Of a DNA stretch of 17,983 nt, positions 16,801-17,983 are shown piece by piece. The translations under genes were made by a program, and so were the position numbers. The notes below the pieces were generated by a model, which saw only the letters and a program-made list of their open reading frames with translations, was not told the origin of the DNA and did not search any database. Source of the DNA: an uncultured Porphyromonadaceae bacterium (GTDB lineage Bacteria; Bacteroidota; Bacteroidia; Bacteroidales; Muribaculaceae); contig CABRZA010000036.1 in assembly GCA_902475285.1 (NCBI GenBank), positions 1 through 17,983 of the forward strand. Reading direction: 5' to 3'. The stretch's first letter is position 1. Every line of letters starts with the position of its first letter.

Positions 16801-17956
16801 CGCGCTTCTTGGCGTCGCTGCTCTCGGCGATTGGGAGCATGTCGATGTCGCCGCGCGACTGGCGTACGTAGATTTCGAACTGTTCGAGGAAAGCGCTGCG
16901 GAAGGGCTCGCGCGTCCAGTTGTCGAGGTCGCGGCTGAAAATGCTCTCGAAGATGCGCGTCAGGTAGTCGCCGACCTTGTCGGGATAGAGGCGGAAGATA
17001 AGCATCATCGCGGCGAAGCGACGGGCCGGGTGATAGATGTATCCCGACTGCTGGAGTTTGTCGAGGATGCCTTCCACATAGGAGTCGACCTGTCCGCGGG
17101 CCATGAGGTCGAGGGTGTTTCGGTAAGGCTCTATGGCGTCGGCCATGTCGGTGAGCTGCTGCTGGTAGGCGCGGCGCTGCTCCATGTGCACGTTCAGAAG
17201 GTAGTTGCTGCCTTCGAGAAGGAAAAGCAGGCAACGGCGGTAGGCCGAGAGCATGCGGTCGTAGTAGAGATGGTGCTTGCCGAGCTTGGGCGAGAGAAAC
17301 CATGCCGGAAGCATGTCGGCCACAGTGCGGGCGGCCGTAAGGGGCCACATGGCGTTGCCGCTGTCGCGCTCCTTGCGAGCCTGGGCAAACTCCGGCATGC
17401 GCTCCACCATAGCGCCGATGCGGCGGCGGTACTCGGGCTGCACGTCGGCGCCGTCGAGGATTGCATCGAGTGTGAAGAACTGCAGGCGCGACGACTGCTG
17501 CACGCGTTTGAGCGTGAAAAACTGGGGCGTGAGGCGCCCGAAGGTGAACATCAACTTCTGGCCGCGGGCCAGCACGCCGTCGGGGTCGTTGTAGCGGAAG
17601 AAAATGCCGTTGCGGTCGACAATGGTGTAAGGCTCCTCGCGGGGATTCTTGGGCACGTTGAGCACCTCGCCCTCAAAAGCCTCGCCTCGGGCATAAAGAC
17701 CGGAGTAAAGGAGGTTGACATAATAGGTTATGTTGAAGGTAAGCCCCAGGCGCCCGTTGGCGTCAATGTTCTTCACTCGGCAGTTCACCGTGGCGACATC
17801 CGAAAAAGTCGGTGTCCGCTGGAACGGAATCTTGTAAAGTTTGTATGTCTGCACCTCGCCGTTGGTGTCGGTGTAACGGATTACAAAAGAGTCGTCGGAA
17901 GGCTTGCGTCCTTCGACCACTTCAAACTCGTAACATTGGTCTATGCGATAATCCAT
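13859..17956 (-). CDS. Giant AlbA_2/Schlafen-type putative nucleic-acid-binding protein
   Basis: This 1365-aa protein of unknown function has one recognisable part: residues about 935-1090 are an AlbA_2 (Schlafen AlbA, divergent AAA_4) domain. It shows E940-x4-E945-F-K947, the segment FLNANGGRLCLGVNNNG (979-995) and FVRQSGQSTFEY. Many Schlafens have Asp after GV; here it is Asn992. The N-terminal 160 residues and about 565-725 look rich in beta strands, perhaps OB-like modules (inference). Regions 165-480 and 765-920 look helical. An acidic stretch lies near 755, a charged helix near 1085-1110, and a Glu/Ser/Pro linker at about 1112-1160. The C-terminal 200 residues are again beta-rich. No signal peptide or membrane helix is seen, so it is cytoplasmic. 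The ATG at 17956 is first in frame; the promoter would lie off the window. It is the first visible gene of the run to ligA. Confidence 0.75.
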   Translation of the reverse strand: MDYRIDQCYEFEVVEGRKPSDDSFVIRYTDTNGEVQTYKLYKIPFQRTPTFSDVATVNCRVKNIDANGRLGLTFNITYYVNLLYSGLYARGEAFEGEVLNVPKNPREEPYTIVDRNGIFFRYNDPDGVLARGQKLMFTFGRLTPQFFTLKRVQQSSRLQFFTLDAILDGADVQPEYRRRIGAMVERMPEFAQARKERDSGNAMWPLTAARTVADMLPAWFLSPKLGKHHLYYDRMLSAYRRCLLFLLEGSNYLLNVHMEQRRAYQQQLTDMADAIEPYRNTLDLMARGQVDSYVEGILDKLQQSGYIYHPARRFAAMMLIFRLYPDKVGDYLTRIFESIFSRDLDNWTREPFRSAFLEQFEIYVRQSRGDIDMLPIAESSDAKKRVETVITAIALQLLLADKNADLSAVWSLFYRYIAIMRPLNCEQLLSKSFLALMGADINSRLKYDDLKQPMMMMTQAIAMPAGSILDRIEGTHRFTGRGVELKISADGISLRPEGRADITERAMADGFMPWLQPQIYVNGVRPLGGAKLRKLADHSQWWNSIESRLFEDSVHSKAQSDDEGKAAIPAVGDEVYIVIDSVVNENEAKPVFRCHVADSGYERVDGTICLADIVGYKLPHPSPQAWRTDAGDERGFLATVIADDPSSGYRFSLDSMVRNYVADNYNCIDHHVAKIKSAGGADYSAVSDLGVGLFIERTPDTPQLKEGDMIYFRFSKLVPTDNFKGTFVDMADTVFTDNEAFVRLMTEIGEVDDSEDDDLDMVRDIDELLSADSVREIIEIFRFRAIGDNDLIKAYDYLRFAKLLAMTTGDERLTQRVATHAAMLAQHQFFATNSRLDADNLAPLAAAVGDDQLLQSLYRRLEMVSWLGEPEHNSELYFAAGEGNLELEHSIARMVLAYNMLTAADSATAADTPAEGIKRSIMKRLNVNGETQRGKYYGSESKYLEFKTSLVYVAGAPGEEMRENPSEQTYHILTRIVGFLNANGGRLCLGVNNNGYEVGMHDDFAYYRTHPMYVGTYQHRIKDIDGLCVFIENLVKEKFGSRVARKITVSADDEAEKGVVIIDVEQSLEPVEIDGHLFVRQSGQSTFEYTGDDKEDFRREREELMAEQRMRLRLEQQAAESAESAEFTENSEHSEIPQPSPSSPKSEFSDSVANPSSPIATSLWRPNVLHSDDADYSVPSGYLYFKDNDTIVLSERDKYCDYDPDCRLALVIPQEIASTGYLVLGYQGEKVCRIPLPEIIARGDNAVIPVWADEPLMFAALADRADMLLCIVADSNDGIYRRTVKVADMEQVHPGNAPVRFHGANVNHTVAYDIVDSRAASRFSDSDNDRLGTKRVGVTLRTKETLPDGPAAIEKARLEGAPETY
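14508..14583. repeat. In-frame simple repeats in the linker of the AlbA_2 protein gene
   Basis: Two exact 13-bp copies (TCGGAGAACTCGG) lie at 14508-14520 and 14524-14536, 16 bp apart. A 7-bp inverted repeat follows (CTGAGTT 14563-14569 with AACTCAG 14577-14583). They encode the Glu/Ser/Pro-rich linker after the AlbA_2 domain. The short CTGAG/GAACTC words resemble the style of the intergenic repeat at 10014-10142, but no sequence unit is shared exactly. Confidence 0.6.
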
Positions 17957-17983
17957 AGTAAATATTATTTGGTGAATATTGTT

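Overview
The window looks like chromosomal DNA of a Bacteroidota member, probably order Bacteroidales. It resembles a GC-rich gut lineage such as Muribaculaceae, but that family-level placement is inference. Support comes from two promoters of the Bacteroidota type (TTTG, 19-20 nt spacer, TAnnTTTG or near), A/T-rich leaders without strong Shine-Dalgarno sites, and a DUF4286-ruvC gene pair as found in Bacteroidales. There are no rRNA, tRNA, CRISPR, IS or phage genes. Most of the window is housekeeping or envelope functions.

Layout. (1) 1-209: AT-rich start and leader, then a secreted esterase (210-1412, +) with an N-terminal beta-sandwich domain. (2) 1399-2875, minus strand: a DUF2007-tandem-Usp stress protein and an 86-aa HTH DNA-binding protein. 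An intrinsic terminator separates them, and a promoter with a palindrome on its -7 box lies upstream of the HTH gene. (3) 3001-8825, minus strand: a complete tripartite RND efflux operon in the order adaptor, inner-membrane pump, outer-membrane lipoprotein channel, with its own promoter (8795-8825) and hairpin terminator (3001-3027). (4) 8920-10021, plus strand: an AI-2E-family membrane protein broken by a single-base frameshift near 9256. (5) 10014-10142: a cluster of about 29-bp repeats in inverted and direct orientation, covering the stop codons of both converging genes. (6) 10141-17956, minus strand: a tightly packed five-gene run of a 1365-aa AlbA_2/Schlafen-type protein, a GT2 glycosyltransferase, DUF4286, ruvC and ligA.

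How the genes relate. The efflux genes form a self-contained export machine with no regulator beside them. The last run joins DNA repair (RuvC, LigA) to a large uncharacterised protein carrying a putative nucleic-acid-binding or nuclease domain. Gaps of 2, 4, -4 and 38 nt suggest one transcript, whose promoter lies beyond the right edge. This 1365-aa protein is the most interesting unknown: it keeps the two Schlafen-type glutamates but has Asn where the third catalytic acid usually sits, and it carries long unassigned flanks. No clear new multi-gene system is visible beyond that.
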